From assembly GCF_001540865.1 (NCBI RefSeq), contig NC_033630.1, forward strand, positions 13,004,143 to 13,068,142: a DNA stretch of 64,000 bases, read 5' to 3'. Under the pieces are notes generated by a model that saw only the letters and a program-made list of their open reading frames with translations, had not been told where the DNA came from and searched no databases. Source of the DNA: Ananas comosus (lineage: Eukaryota; Streptophyta; Magnoliopsida; Poales; Bromeliaceae). Of the stretch, positions 13,119-25,101 are shown piece after piece; within the stretch, counting starts at the first letter, position 1; each line of letters opens with the position of its first letter. The position numbers were made by a program, and so were the translations under genes.

Positions 13119-13681
13119 ATTTTGAGCGAGCTAGGCTGATATACTATCAGTAGCACGGAAGCCTCCGTGCTACCAAGTTGTTTTCAATGATGCGGCTTTC
13201 AAATCGACAATCGGCTCTATTAGATTTGATCTACATTATTAAAAGTACTTTGACAACTAAATTTCATAATTTTTCGACATCATTTGACTAGTGATCAAAA
13301 GGTCTCAAAATTGACAATTTTAATGGTAGATGTGATATGTTTGTGAATTTAATGGTATAAACAATTCAAATCTGATGAAATTTTTATAGAATTTTTTTTT
13401 TTTACTATTTAGAGTAAAATCAGTTTCTCTGATCTTAAATTCAAGATTTTTATCATCATTTTTTATAAGATTTTTATTTTCAGTCTTTTATATTTAGACT
13501 ACTTGTTTGATAGGTAAATGGTGCTAAAAAATTATGTAATTTAGTTTTCAAATATTTTCAATAGTACAGATCAAGTTTAACGGAGCCAATCGTCGATTCG
13601 AAAGCCGCATCATTGAAAACAATTTGGTAGCACGGAGAGTTTCGTGCTACCGATAATATACCAACCTAACTCATTTTGAGC
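13119..13681. mobile_element. Mutator-like MITE, copy 2, with 9-bp target duplication
   Basis: The element proper is 13128-13672 (545 bp). ATTTTGAGC stands immediately before it (13119-13127) and immediately after it (13673-13681): a perfect 9-bp target duplication, which is the Mutator signature. Termini are GAGCTAGGCTGATATAC on the left and its imperfect inverse on the right, extended by a shared TAGCACGG segment. The interior is AT-rich and has no transposase, so it is non-autonomous. Confidence 0.85.
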
Positions 13682-14999
13682 TATCTGATAATGTTTAGGT
13701 ACAAATTAGGACGCAGTTGGATGGTTAGATATCCACACTCCCTGAAAGATGGGAGTTACGTGGCCTCGATTTCACACAGGGAGTGTGCAAAGTTGAGATC
13801 TATCTTTATATTGAAACTAGCCAGTTTTTCTCAACCATCGTATAGAAGTGCAATTTGTAATCCAAGTTCGACCATCGTTCCAAATATATACATTCTCGAT
13901 TTCAGCTGAGGCTTCGAGTTTCATGTGCTAGAAGTTTGGAACGCCCAAGCATGTCGTTACTGTTTTTGTATAAGATTTACATTTGTCATTAGGAAGATCT
14001 TCTTTTTTTTTTTTTTTACCTTATGTTCAAGCTACAAATTGAGGGACAGAAATACGTACTATAACTGAGAATCAATTCAAATGAACATAGATCAAAACTA
14101 TTGTAAAATGGTTTATAGTTGAGGGTTCTGCTTATATCTTTACCCCCCGCAACAAAAAGAAAAAGAGAAAAAAAAAAAAAACAAGAGAGATATTAATTGG
14201 AGGGAATAATAAAGAGTTTGGTAAATGATATGAGCTGTAGCAAGCAGGCCCTTGATGGGGCCCCATTAAAAGACAATGGAACTGGGCAAAGCCTATTAAG
14301 CCCTAGTTGTTGGGCCAACTCAATCAATTTTTGCAAACTTGGGCCAAAGGTGGCCCATTTCATATCTGGGCCTTAATTTAGGCCCTATTTGACATCGTTG
14401 TTTCTTTTTTAAAATTTTTTTTAAACACTAATTCTATATAATATAATATATAAGTAGAAGGATTTTATTTTTTCTCGATGTCTTGCTTGATTAACTTACA
14501 ATGAATCTAGCCAAGTAATAGATAATGACTTAATTAGAAAAAAAAAATGGAAGTAAATAAAGGTTGTTTCCAAGTTTTTACTTTTTCTTGCCAAATAAAT
14601 ATCTTGGAATAAACAGATTGCAAGCAACTTATTGTCTACTCTTGCACATTTTTATGTAAGAGTTATATTTTAAAAAATAAAAAACAAATATGGAACCAAA
14701 CGAGACAAAAATGTTAATGAGCTAAAGAGGATTTTAAAAGCATTTTATTTTTATAAAAGGATAAAAATTAGATCTTTTATGATTTTTTTTTCTGAATAGA
14801 ATACCTTAATTAAATGCCTAGACCATAAAAAATAACTAAGTTTATTTGCTTCCGCAACTACGACTAAGATAAACAATGGTGGAGGCCAAATTGAACGAGA
14901 TCTCTGAAACTAAATTTGCATTACAATATGCTTGCATTCAAAGGTTAGGAGATACATCAAGCCAGAATTTTTTCATGTACTGTAACTATTATACCTTAA
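13682..14999. other. Intergenic DNA containing an orphan GGGCC cluster
   Basis: No coding sequence was recognised. The notable part is the dense TGGGCC/GGCCCA cluster annotated separately at 14311-14372. The rest is AT-rich with poly-A/T runs. Confidence 0.5.
14311..14372. promoter_or_regulatory. Cluster of site II-type motifs without an adjacent gene
   Basis: TGGGCC occurs at 14311, 14340 and 14367 and its inverse GGCCCA at 14352, all within 62 bp. A GGGGCCCC palindrome lies at about 14257-14264. Such TGGGCC clusters are known as TCP-binding site II elements in promoters of housekeeping and organelle-protein genes. I see no ORF on either strand within 1 kb that it could drive, so it may belong to a lost gene, a non-coding transcript or a transposon. 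Confidence 0.4.
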
Positions 15000-15398
15000 G
15001 CCTCCGTTTGGTTCGGGGTTAAGGAAAAAGTAGCTATTCCAGGGATAGGGTTAAGTTCAGGGTTAAAGTTTTTTTTGTGTTTGGTTGGAGGTTGGAGTTA
15101 GTATAGGATAGTGAAAAAAATGTTTGGTTGGAGTAGGTGGGATAAGAAGATAATGATTGATAAAGAAAAAAAAGGTGAGGGCTCGGGATGCGTGCGGGGT
15201 TAAAGTTGAGAGGGGGAGTAGGGTTAATGATTGATAAAGAAGAAAAAGGTGAGGGCTCGGGATGCGTGCGGGGTTAAAGTTGGGAGGGGGAGTGGGGTTA
15301 GTAAACCCCACTAACCCGGGTTAGTAAAGAGTGGTGTTTGGGTATAAATTGGGGGTTAAGGGGTTATTCCACCCCTTAACCCCCAACCAAACGGTAGC
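15000..15398. mobile_element. Tourist-like (PIF/Harbinger) MITE, element 1
   Basis: Terminal repeats are GCCTCCGTTTGGTT and, inverted, GCTACCGTTTGGTT, flanked by TAA at 14997-14999 and 15399-15401, the 3-bp duplication of PIF/Harbinger elements. Inside, a unit of roughly 79 bp containing GAGGGCTCGGGATGCGTGCG occurs twice in tandem (about 15146-15224 and 15225-15300). No transposase. Confidence 0.8.
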
Positions 15399-15926
15399 TA
15401 AAAATTTAACTATGGATTTCCTATCCATTAAAAAAAAAAAAACCATTTCAAAATTGGTGAAGTGAAATCAGTTCACCTTCTCATTGGAAATTAATTTCTA
15501 TTTCTAATACTTTTTCTTAAAAAGAAAATTTCTAATACCATTTGAAAGATTTATCAAAAAAAAAAAAAAAAAAAAAAACACTTATGCCTTCTTAAAAACC
15601 CCGTTTGTTAAAGAAATTTGGAATATTATTTGGTTTTATCCCTACAGTAGTCAAATTAATATACTAGATATACAACACACATCCACAAAATTAGTATAAC
15701 ACTCTATATATATTGATGATCCTATGACATTCCGAATATACAGGCCTCTGCAAAGTTGTACACATGATGATGAGCAAGCTAACTAAACCTAATAAAATCA
15801 TGGAGAGAAAAAAAAAAAAAAAAATTGAAACCAACCATATGGCAATCACCAAAAATGAAAAATATAGGAAGAGGGGGAAAAAAGAGTGAAAAGAAAATTG
15901 AATTAGACCCTCTCATTTCATTTGAT

Positions 15927-18900
15927 CTAAGGGCATCTCACATTCCTTCCTGGTCCTCCATAGTAAAAATAATTCCCCCAAGCCCCATTTGAACCACCTT
16001 GTATATCATAGCAATTCGGGTGGTCCGCCAAAAGTCTGAGGTTCGATATCGGGATCAGGCTATTGTCCCAGTCGACTATCTGCAGGTTTCGGAAGTACGC
16101 GGCTCGGTTGAATCCGTCGTGCGCAAAATGGCCACTGCCCATCTCGGTCGACGTGTGGGATCCCGCGGTGCCCGAATTGACGATCTCGCCCCCGAATTGG
16201 ACCATGTTCGCGTGCTGCGCTAGGTGGCTGAACAAAAATGAGGGCCAGTACCCGACCAGTAGGCCCGAACCGAACTCGAGCCACCAATGCCCATGCTTTG
16301 GGTCCTAGTGAACATGCGCATATGTCAGGAATCGAACCTTTGACCTCTCAAAAAAGAGGGATGAGAGCTAAGTACTTTTTCGAAATGATCACCAGTCGCT
16401 AAATGTATGTGAACACATGAATTTAATAGCTCAAGCCTCATTTGGTTGCAGTGCTGTTTTATTTTTTTTGTATTCTTACTATTATTGGCTCATGTTCTTC
16501 CAAACTTACAAGGGCACAATAACATTTTTCTTTTTTTCTCTCCCTCTATTCTAAAATTTGAGCTAGAAAACAGGTTAGAACTTTCCAAACAAGTGGAACA
16601 AGCAACTGTGTTTTATCTTTTATGTTGACAACCTATATATATATATTATATATATAGTTTTCCCTCTGTATATTTTAGGTTTCTGTACTAGTACCTTTGA
16701 AGAAACAATTGCACATACAACCAAACAGGTCAGGATGATTTATCTGAGGTAGGAGACTACTGTTATGTGATCTGACACATGATAGGCAGAGCATAAAGTG
16801 ACTGAAAAACTCCAACCACTAAATATCACCAACACCCAAATCCACCACCACCAAAGTGGTGGGTCCACATCTTCTTTGGTACAAGTGTTTTTAGTTTCTT
16901 TAGATGCCTATTAGGAATAAGAGAATATTATCTTTATATATTGTTGATGCTCTAGTATACTCAATAATTTTTATTTTTATTTTTTTCTCTGCTGGTGTTG
17001 GTCATACTGGGCATTTATTTGCAACCATATATATGACTCATAATATTTTCTTATTAAGGTAATGGTGACTAAGTTTTATTGAAAAATTTACCTTCCATAC
17101 GAGCAAACTAATGTCGAATTGCCTTCCATTGTAAATGGAAGTTGGTGATATAGCTGCTCCAATGGCAATCTTGTTGTTTGTTTGAACAAAGCCGGCGCAA
17201 AAGAGGTTGTAGCACCCTGTCTCTTGGTATGCATCAGTCTACATGCACCATTAAGGTATGCAATGTATTAGACGTGTAATATAGTTTACTTAACATACAA
17301 AATTTTATATATTTATATTAATTTTAACATGATTTTTTTAAAAAAAAAAACTTTTTATGTGGTTTTAAGGTTTAGAGTACTAACTGTCCAATATGTGAAG
17401 AACCTAGGGCAATCATCTCCGTATAGTTGTGGGCTCACCTGCAAAAGGATAAAAACAAATTTAATACACAAACACATATTATGTGATGGATTTGAGTAGC
17501 TCAATAGAACTATGGAAAATACTTGGAAAAAGTTATATTTAATCATTTATCTGTAAGAGATGGACTTTTTTTTGTTTTTCCTCTTAATCAGAAAAAAATG
17601 GCTTTGAGAACTCATAAGAGATCATTTACTGCAATATATATTATGGTCTACCTCTTTATATTGAGACATTTCTTTTTTGACATAAAAATTACTCTTTGAG
17701 GGAAAAATACAACATCACCTTTAGTTAGATCAACAAGATCAATCAAAGAAGAAATTGATGCCTTAGTACTACTGTTTGAACAATATGGAATAAAAAAAAN
17801 ATGTCGAATTGCCTTCCATTGTAAATGGAAGTTGGTGATATAGCTGCTCCAATGGCAATCTTGTTGTTTGTTTGAACAAAGCCGGCGCAAAAGAGATTGT
17901 AGCACCCTGTCTCTTGGTATGCATCAGTCTACATGCAACATTAAGGTAATGCAATGTATTAGACATGTAAAATAGTTTACTTAATATACAAAATTTTATA
18001 TATTTATATTATTTTAATATGAAATTAAAAAAAAAAACTTTATATGTGGTTTTAAGGTTGGATACTAACTGTCCAATATGTGAAGAACCTAGGGCAATCA
18101 TCTCCGTATAGCTGTGGGCTCACCTGCAAAAGAACAAAGAAAAATTAATTACACAAAGTCACAAACACATATTATCGACTGATTTGAGTAGCTCAATAAC
18201 ACATAATATCTGTAAGAGATGGCCTTTTATTCTCTCTCTCTCTCTCTATCTTAATCAGATAAGATGGCTTTGAGAACTCATAAGAGATCATGTATTGCAA
18301 TATATATTATTGTCTACCTCTTTGAATTGAAACAATTCTTTTTTGAGATAAAAATTACTTTTTGAGGAAAAATCAATATCACCTTTAGTTAGATCAACAA
18401 GATCAATCAAAGAAGAAATTGATGCCTTAGTACTACTGTTTTAACAATATGGAATAAAAAAAAAAAACTATTCCTTTCTTTTCAAAATGATGTGAAGGCT
18501 ATTAGTATATATATAATGATGAAAAGACAATCAAAAGTAACAAATTATGCTGAAGCTATATATCAAGAGATATTTGTGATCAGTTTCCAAATATTCCCCA
18601 ACAAAGTCAAATAATCTATATATATATATATTTTTTATCACACTAACAGCTAAGTTCAAAGCAACAAGAAACTCCATATTGCAGACTGTTGAAGATGCTA
18701 TCTAGTTAATTACCAGTTCTTTTGAGAGGACAAACTAATAATACCCACTATATTCCTTACCTAGTCAAAGAAATCCAAAGAAAAAAATAAAGATGTTTTT
18801 TTAGAAAATAGAATATAGAAAACTTTTTTTCCTTTTTTTTTGTTTTTCTAGAAATTGATGTTGCCAAAGCAAAATTTATCGTATCTAATCATGCTTCAGT

Positions 18901-20662
18901 CTATTTTGCTCCGGTGATAATAAAAATTGCTTTGACAATATCAATTTCTTTTTTAAAAAAATAAATAAATAAAGTTCTAGTGAGCAAAACATTATTAAAT
19001 GTACCTGCCATCCAGCTTCAATGGTGTTGAGATCATTCCCAAATGAGCCTGAGATGACCCATATCTGAGACAAGCTGAACTCTGACTCAGTGGCCACTCT
19101 TGGTGACCACACATTTAAGCTTGCCTTTGCACCATAGTATTGCTCTCCCATTACATACCCCACTGCATGCTGCATGTACAATACACACCATATATAATTA
19201 ATCCCAGTGCATGTATTCAAACTTTAGTAAAATGCATATATGTATGTATATATCTAGCATCATATTAACATAATGAATCCAACTAATGATGTCTTGTTAA
19301 AGGAATAATTAGTAGGCCTTGGTCCTTGATGTTAGGCCAACTAATAATATTAGTGCTCCTGTGCATTGGACAAAAGCTTTGAGGAAAATCATGCTAGTTT
19401 TTAATTTAGTCAACTGCTGCATCTTGGTTTTTCTTTCTGAAGCTTCTGTAGATGCACATGCATGCAGGCCTTTAATTAATCCAAATATATAATAAGCATG
19501 GCTATATATGAGTGTCATTTATATATAAATAAATACTTATTATATAGTATTGATGCTACTTAACTAATTAATAAATTAGTGTCACTAATCTATGGAGAGT
19601 GGGAAGCCTCTGTTTTGGAAGCATCAGATCCTAAAATGATCTAAAAATGGATTAACTGATAAAATGAAAAGTCCTAATTAGTGGAGAATGGATGGATGCA
19701 TGAAAATGAGAGAGAAAAAAGAAAAAAAAAAAAGAAAAAGAAGAAATGGGTAAGATACAAAAGTGTCCTTTTATTGTAGTCCTATTTGTGTTTTGTCCTT
19801 ATGAGATATGGAAACCTACATGTTTCACGTTGTTAGCACTTAACTCCTTTGGTTCCTCAAAAATTATTTGAAACAAAAAAAATTAAACAAGGAAAACAAA
19901 AATCTTTTAATGCAATTCGGGTCTCTTCCTCCTCCATTTTTGTTAAACACCGTTCTTTGTCAGCTTAAACTTTTAGAGAATACCAATTGTTCTGTATTAT
20001 GTAACACGTCTGCTCTAACCTCATGGCCGCCGCTGGTCGAGTCTCGCCGGACTCTTCGTGCAGCTGCAACTGGTTTCCTACCAAACCTTGCAATGGAATT
20101 TGCTCTCAGAATGTCCTCTTCTTTAATCCTCCTCACAGGAACAGTTCCCTGTGGGCATGATTCACCAGATGTTCTCCATGTCTGAAGCAGCAGCAACTCC
20201 TCCTCCTCCTCCTCCTCTGTTATCATACTGCTATAGTTATAGTTATGCCCCTTTGGCCTCTCAGGTGGATCCTACACCCACAAAATCAACAAAACCAAGT
20301 ATGCATGACACCATGATCTTAATTACTACATACATATACAAATGAGGGGCGTGTAGATTGATGTACCAATGGCTTTTGGCCTTTTAGCATGGGATGATCA
20401 AACGCAGGCTGGAGATGGGAGGGAACGCAATCTATAACATCACCATCAGGGCTCTGTTGCAACAGTGGAATTAATAATCAGATTAAAAGACCATGTGAAC
20501 AGAAACTTAATTTGTTTCTTTATATCTATCAACCACAAGATCGAGTAGAAGAGGGATCAGGAAATGCCTTAATTGTCTTCACAGAGGGCTTGCTGAGCCT
20601 CCTCAGATGAGCCCTTGCCCTCCTGTAATTGTAATTGAGGAGCTCTTCATTTGGGTGGAGAG

Positions 20663-20694
<32 letters not shown>

Positions 20695-20831
20695 TTGTTT
20701 TTGGCTTCTGTTGTGGAAGGAGGAACAAGTAGTAGCAGTAGGAGGAGGAGTAGGAGGAATAGAGAGAGAGCAAGAGGGAGTTTTTGTGGTGCTAATGGAC
20801 AAGGAGTGCTGCTGCTGCAGCTAGAAGCCAT
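15927..20831 (-). CDS. Neprosin-domain (DUF239) secreted protein
   Basis: Seven exons on the minus strand: 20831-20568, 20453-20367, 20271-20020, 19169-19005, 18123-18070 (or its copy 17438-17385), 17238-17092 and 16304-15927, giving 448 residues. The order is: signal peptide with a poly-Leu core, Ser-rich spacer, activation-peptide region ([31 protein letters not shown]), then the C-terminal neprosin domain. E252 in IEAGWQ and E363 in FGGEIVN are the probable glutamic-peptidase pair by comparison with neprosin. Cys residues typical of the family (SCPQG, GCYNLFC, NCYD, final RCP) are present. Intron 1 needs a GC donor. Exon 5 occurs twice, and exon 6 once whole and once cut at N17800. The biological substrate is unknown for most plant members. 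A GAG-repeat expansion has put six Glu residues in exon 3. Confidence 0.88.
17111..18466. repeat. Direct duplication split by an N, spanning neprosin exons 5 and 6
   Basis: 17111-17799 and 17801-about 18466 are near-identical direct copies differing by scattered substitutions and small indels. The first copy ends exactly at N17800 and the second begins exactly after it, with its exon 6 cut mid-codon at the N. The repeat contains exon 5 (18123-18070 and 17438-17385) and exon 6. It looks like the uncollapsed overlap of two contig ends, possibly from two haplotypes, rather than a biological duplication. Confidence 0.85.
20454..20567 (-). other. Intron 1 of the neprosin gene, likely GC-AG type
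   Basis: Keeping the conserved KTIK|SPDGD junction in frame requires the donor AAG|GCATTT (GC at 20567-20566) and acceptor GTTGCAACAG. All GT dinucleotides just downstream give the wrong phase or a stop. The only phase-0 GT donor, GTGAAG 15 bases upstream, would delete five conserved residues. Confidence 0.65.
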
Positions 20832-21482
20832 TCTGAGGGAATTTTTGGTGGTGAGCTGTTACTCCCCCTCCTTCTAGAGCTGTCTGTATCTGTGGCACAT
20901 TGGTGTCTTTGTAGTTGTCTTCTTCCTCCTCCTCCTCTTCCTCCTCCTCCTCCTCCTCCTCCTCTACTGATCATATGGGCCTCTTCCTTGGAGTGGTGAG
21001 TGGGGGGTTTATTAAAAAACAAATAAAAAAAACTTTTACTCCATCTTTTAGGAGAAGAAGTAATTTAACCCACCCACCACCAACTTTATTTTATCCATAA
21101 TAGAATTCAGCCTCCACTCCTCCACCAATCTCTCACCTTTCCCAAAGCCTATACAAATTAAAAAAAGGAAAAAAAAAAAAAAAAACCCTTATTAAAGAGT
21201 ATTAGCTATAGCTATATATCAACCCATTCCTCACAATCTTTTTGTTTCAAAGGATTGGGGGAGGTTCAAAACTTCAAATACCATGGTAATGGGCTCTGGT
21301 TAATTGGCAGAGCTTTGAAGCATGAGGAGAATGATTTAAAAAAAAAAAAGAGGTCACTAATTGAACTGAGCTGGGTGGGGGGATCTCAGAGTTGGTCTCC
21401 ATGTGAGCATGAGTAATCAAGTGTGGGGGGTGTGTTCAAAAGATCACACCTCTAGTAATTTTTTTCCCTTTCTTTTTTTAAA

Positions 21483-21513
<31 letters not shown>

Positions 21514-24305
21514 TTTCATGATTCCACTGATGGGTGGAGAAAAAAGGGGCTTGGAAAAGCCAGCAGGCTTTAGCTTTCTCTTCTTTTCATTTCATTTTAA
21601 ATAAATATGGGATTTTTCTTTTTTTTATTTCTTGGGTGTGTGCAATGTACTAGTGCTCCTGCCATGCATTTAGTGATCTGGTCATAGGGCGGAAAAGTAG
21701 ACTCCTTTTAGTTGTTTCCTGAGGGAGGCCTTCTTTCTCAGTTCCCCAGAAGTTCTGTGTTAGTTAATCACAAACTAGGGCCTTTGGTTGCCTACATTTC
21801 TGGGCTTTTTTAACCAAAAAAAAAAAAAAAAAAATTCTACCTGGTTTGCTACATAAGTGGATGGACATTTATAATTTCTTTTAGAGTTAATTTCATACAG
21901 GTCCCTGCAAATATGATAAATAATAAATATATTCCTGTAAAGTTCAACTTTTATAAGTTATTCCTGCAAAAGTTCTAATGTATTCATATATGTCTCTCTG
22001 GTTAAAATCTGTTAGACGGATATTATAGCTCCTCTGGTTGCAAGATAAAATCCACGGGTATACATATTAATTGCAATCTGTCATCATTCCCTAGCCTAGA
22101 TATTAGTTTTTTTTAAAAAAAACATATACAAATATAGCCAAACAAGTTCTAACATTTCAATTTTCTCCTTACAAATACTTGAATATTATAGCTCCCTATA
22201 TTCCTCTGGTCTTATGTTATTGATGTTACATTCTCTTCAATTAAGTTTGAATTGACGAGAGAGGGAGAGAGAGAGAGATTATATTCATTGTTTTCCAACT
22301 TCAAAAGATTCTTTTCTTCTCCTTAGATGTTTAATTAGTATTATTGCCACAGATGGCTAATATAATACAACGTAGGCCATACCAATTCAGTTACCAGTCA
22401 ATTTAAGCTAATTAACAAACAGCATATGCAAGCTCACACTTAGTAATTTTTCTTTCCAAGTACCATCTTCCCTCTTAAGTCTCAGTCAAACTATGATATC
22501 AATTACAAATCTTGTGAACAAATTTTAAAGTTTTTCTATTTTCAGTTGACTTCTAAGTGGTACTGAGATCTTGATCTGCCATCAAATGGTTAGATGTAAA
22601 TGAATCTCAAAAAGAGGTCGACTCTGTAATGAGAAAGTTATGAATGAAGTTTTTAATGTTAAACAATAGCTAGTATATATACACACACACACTCACACTG
22701 TCACACAGCAGTTGAAGGGTTTACATGAAAAATAATAATACTAAAGAACCAAAAAAAAAAAATCCTAAAATGAATATCTTAGTTTTTTTATTAGTACATA
22801 GATAGGGAAGTGGGTGCACCAATGTGTGGTGGGGTGGGGGGTCCTACACTCCTACATGAGATGCTCTGCTTGAGAGCTCTCTCAATCAATTATGCTCATC
22901 ACTTTTTTTAGCACTCTCCCACAAATCCCACTCACTGCTCAGAGTGGTGGATAGAATATAATTGGCCCACAAGAAGAGTCACTAGCTTTTGTCTACTGGG
23001 AGAAACATCTCAGCGTAGCCAATGCTTGCCAGGCTTGTGCTGGAGAGAACAGATTCTCGGATTCTCAGCCCACTATATAAAAGAATATATTCATATTAAA
23101 AAAAGAAGGGTTAACTCAGGAATATGTTATATGGGGAAAAGTGTATATATATATATATATAGTGACCATCTCAACTAAAGGCCATTTTGAAGTATGCACC
23201 TTAGCTTTGCTTCTTTTTAGTTGAACATCCTTAGCTTTTAACTCTTTTGATTTGAGTTATTCTAGTTTGTTGCTAAGAGTACTCTGTTAGCTATTGGTCG
23301 TTAATTATTTCAACTTTATTTGCTAAAAGATGATGAGAATGATTTAATTTGATGAGTCACTGATAAGTTTAATAAAATTCTTAATTTCTTCGAGTAAAAT
23401 CACTCAATGATAAAAAAGAAAAAAAAACAATAGTTAATTAAGGAGGTTTGAATCAATTAATTTAAAAAAAAAAAAGAAGTCATGGGGGACATTGCGGAAG
23501 AGCCAATAGTTGAGGGGATCTTCATACATTTTTACCAAAGTTATTAATTTATTCCCTGTTTTTCACTATTCCATTTGTATAAACTAAAAATAGAAAAAAC
23601 TATGTATTCCGCCTATTTTTACGATAGAATATAAAGTGCACTATTTATCTTCATCGTTAGCATGTTAATCTATGGCAGAAATTAATTTAAATTAATCCAT
23701 GATCTACTCTCTAGAGTGGGGAGCCCAAAGCATACAATGATTCACTTAATTCCCTTTATTAATGAGAAAGATACTTTATTAAGAGGTATGATCATATATA
23801 CAAACTTAAGAAATTACAAGGAACAATTCTACTGTCTCTCTATGAAGAGACAAGTTCTAAGTAATTAGGTTAAATAAGAGTGATTGGACATGTTAATTTA
23901 AGTTATTAGCTTTTAGATCAAAACTAGCACGTGGATTCCACAGCATGCGTAAGGTCGAGCGTGTGCGCACACAGATACATCGGCGTGTTACACGGATTCT
24001 TCCATCTATCTAAGGGTTGGTTGTATACCATGTGGACCAGTTTGCAAGCACATGCGATGCAGGTTTGAAATAAGCAAAATAAAGACCCAAGAATTAAGAC
24101 GCATTAATTTGGTCTGAATGAAGCTTCTGTTCTCGAGTAGGAACCTTGTTCTAAATTTGGACCGAACCAAATAAACATTTCTTTTGTAAATGGTTACGTA
24201 CCTTGAGCTTTTATGACTCGTAGTACGTACTTTAACATGCGCATGGCTGTAGACAATTCATTTCCCACGAAATTCAAGGTGGCATCATGAAATGTTAAAC
24301 CCTAA
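20832..24305. other. Intergenic DNA upstream of the neprosin gene
   Basis: The first 250 bases are rich in TCC/CTC repeats (20919-20964) and probably include the neprosin promoter and 5' UTR. Elsewhere are an (ATA)n tract at 21482-21513, poly-A/T runs, a (CA)n patch near 22680 and a (TA)n tract near 23143. A stretch at 21885-22030 looks like an old repeat but its ends are unclear. No gene was recognised. Confidence 0.5.
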
Positions 24306-25098
24306 GGCTGCGTTTGGTTCGGGTATAAGTAAGAACTGCTAGTTTTAGGAATAGGTACAAGTTCAGGTATAAGCAGGAACTAGACCAATTTTGCGTTTGG
24401 ATGAAAATTGAGTTGTTCCTAGGAATAAGGTAAATAGTGTTTGGATGATTAGATTGGAACAAGAGGAATAAGCGTTATAATTTGAAATTAAAATTATATT
24501 ATGTAATTAATTAACATAAAAATATTACTTAAAAATAAATAAAAATTAATTATTAATAATTAATTATAAATAATAATTATTAATAATAATTAATTATAAA
24601 TAATAAATTAATAATAACAACGATTATCTAATTATTAAGAATAATAATTATTAATTAATTATTAATAAATAATAATATTAATTATTAATTATTAATTATA
24701 AATAATATATTAATAATAATATCGATTATCATTAAGAATAATAATTATTAATAATTATTAATAAAAAATTAATAAATATTATTAATTATTAATAATTAAT
24801 TATAAATAATAAATTATTTAATTATTTAATTATTAAAATAATAAATAATAATTTAAATATATTAATTAGATTAATTAATAATTTACTGCGATTAAAATTA
24901 AATTTAGATTTTAATTAATCTTGTTCTCATCAAGGAACAAGCTTGTTCCAGAAAACGGGTGGAACAGCAGTTCCAGCCTTATACCAGCTAGTTCTAGATT
25001 TCCGGGAACTACTGTTCCCGGGAGCCAAACATAGCGTTTGGGAACAAAGGGGAGAACAAGGGCTTATTCCCCCCCTTGTTCCCCAACCAAACGCTACC
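24306..25098. mobile_element. Tourist-like (PIF/Harbinger) MITE, element 2, with AT-rich core
   Basis: Ends are GGCTGCGTTTGGTT and, inverted, GGTAGCGTTTGGTT, flanked by TAA at 24303-24305 and 25099-25101. Subterminal halves pair as well (GTTCCTAGGAATAAG versus TTATTCCCCC-type blocks). The middle, about 24470-24900, is almost pure A/T built from ATTAATAATTA-like units, and may be an expanded simple repeat within the element. No ORF. Confidence 0.78.
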
Positions 25099-25101
25099 TA
25101 A

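Noticed and set aside
16063..16308. Plus-strand ORFs of 74-81 codons near 16000-16300
   Set aside because: They are antisense to neprosin exon 7, which has clear family motifs on the minus strand.
20635..21100. Ser/Leu-rich plus-strand ORFs
   Set aside because: They are translations of CTG and TCC simple repeats opposite or upstream of neprosin exon 1.
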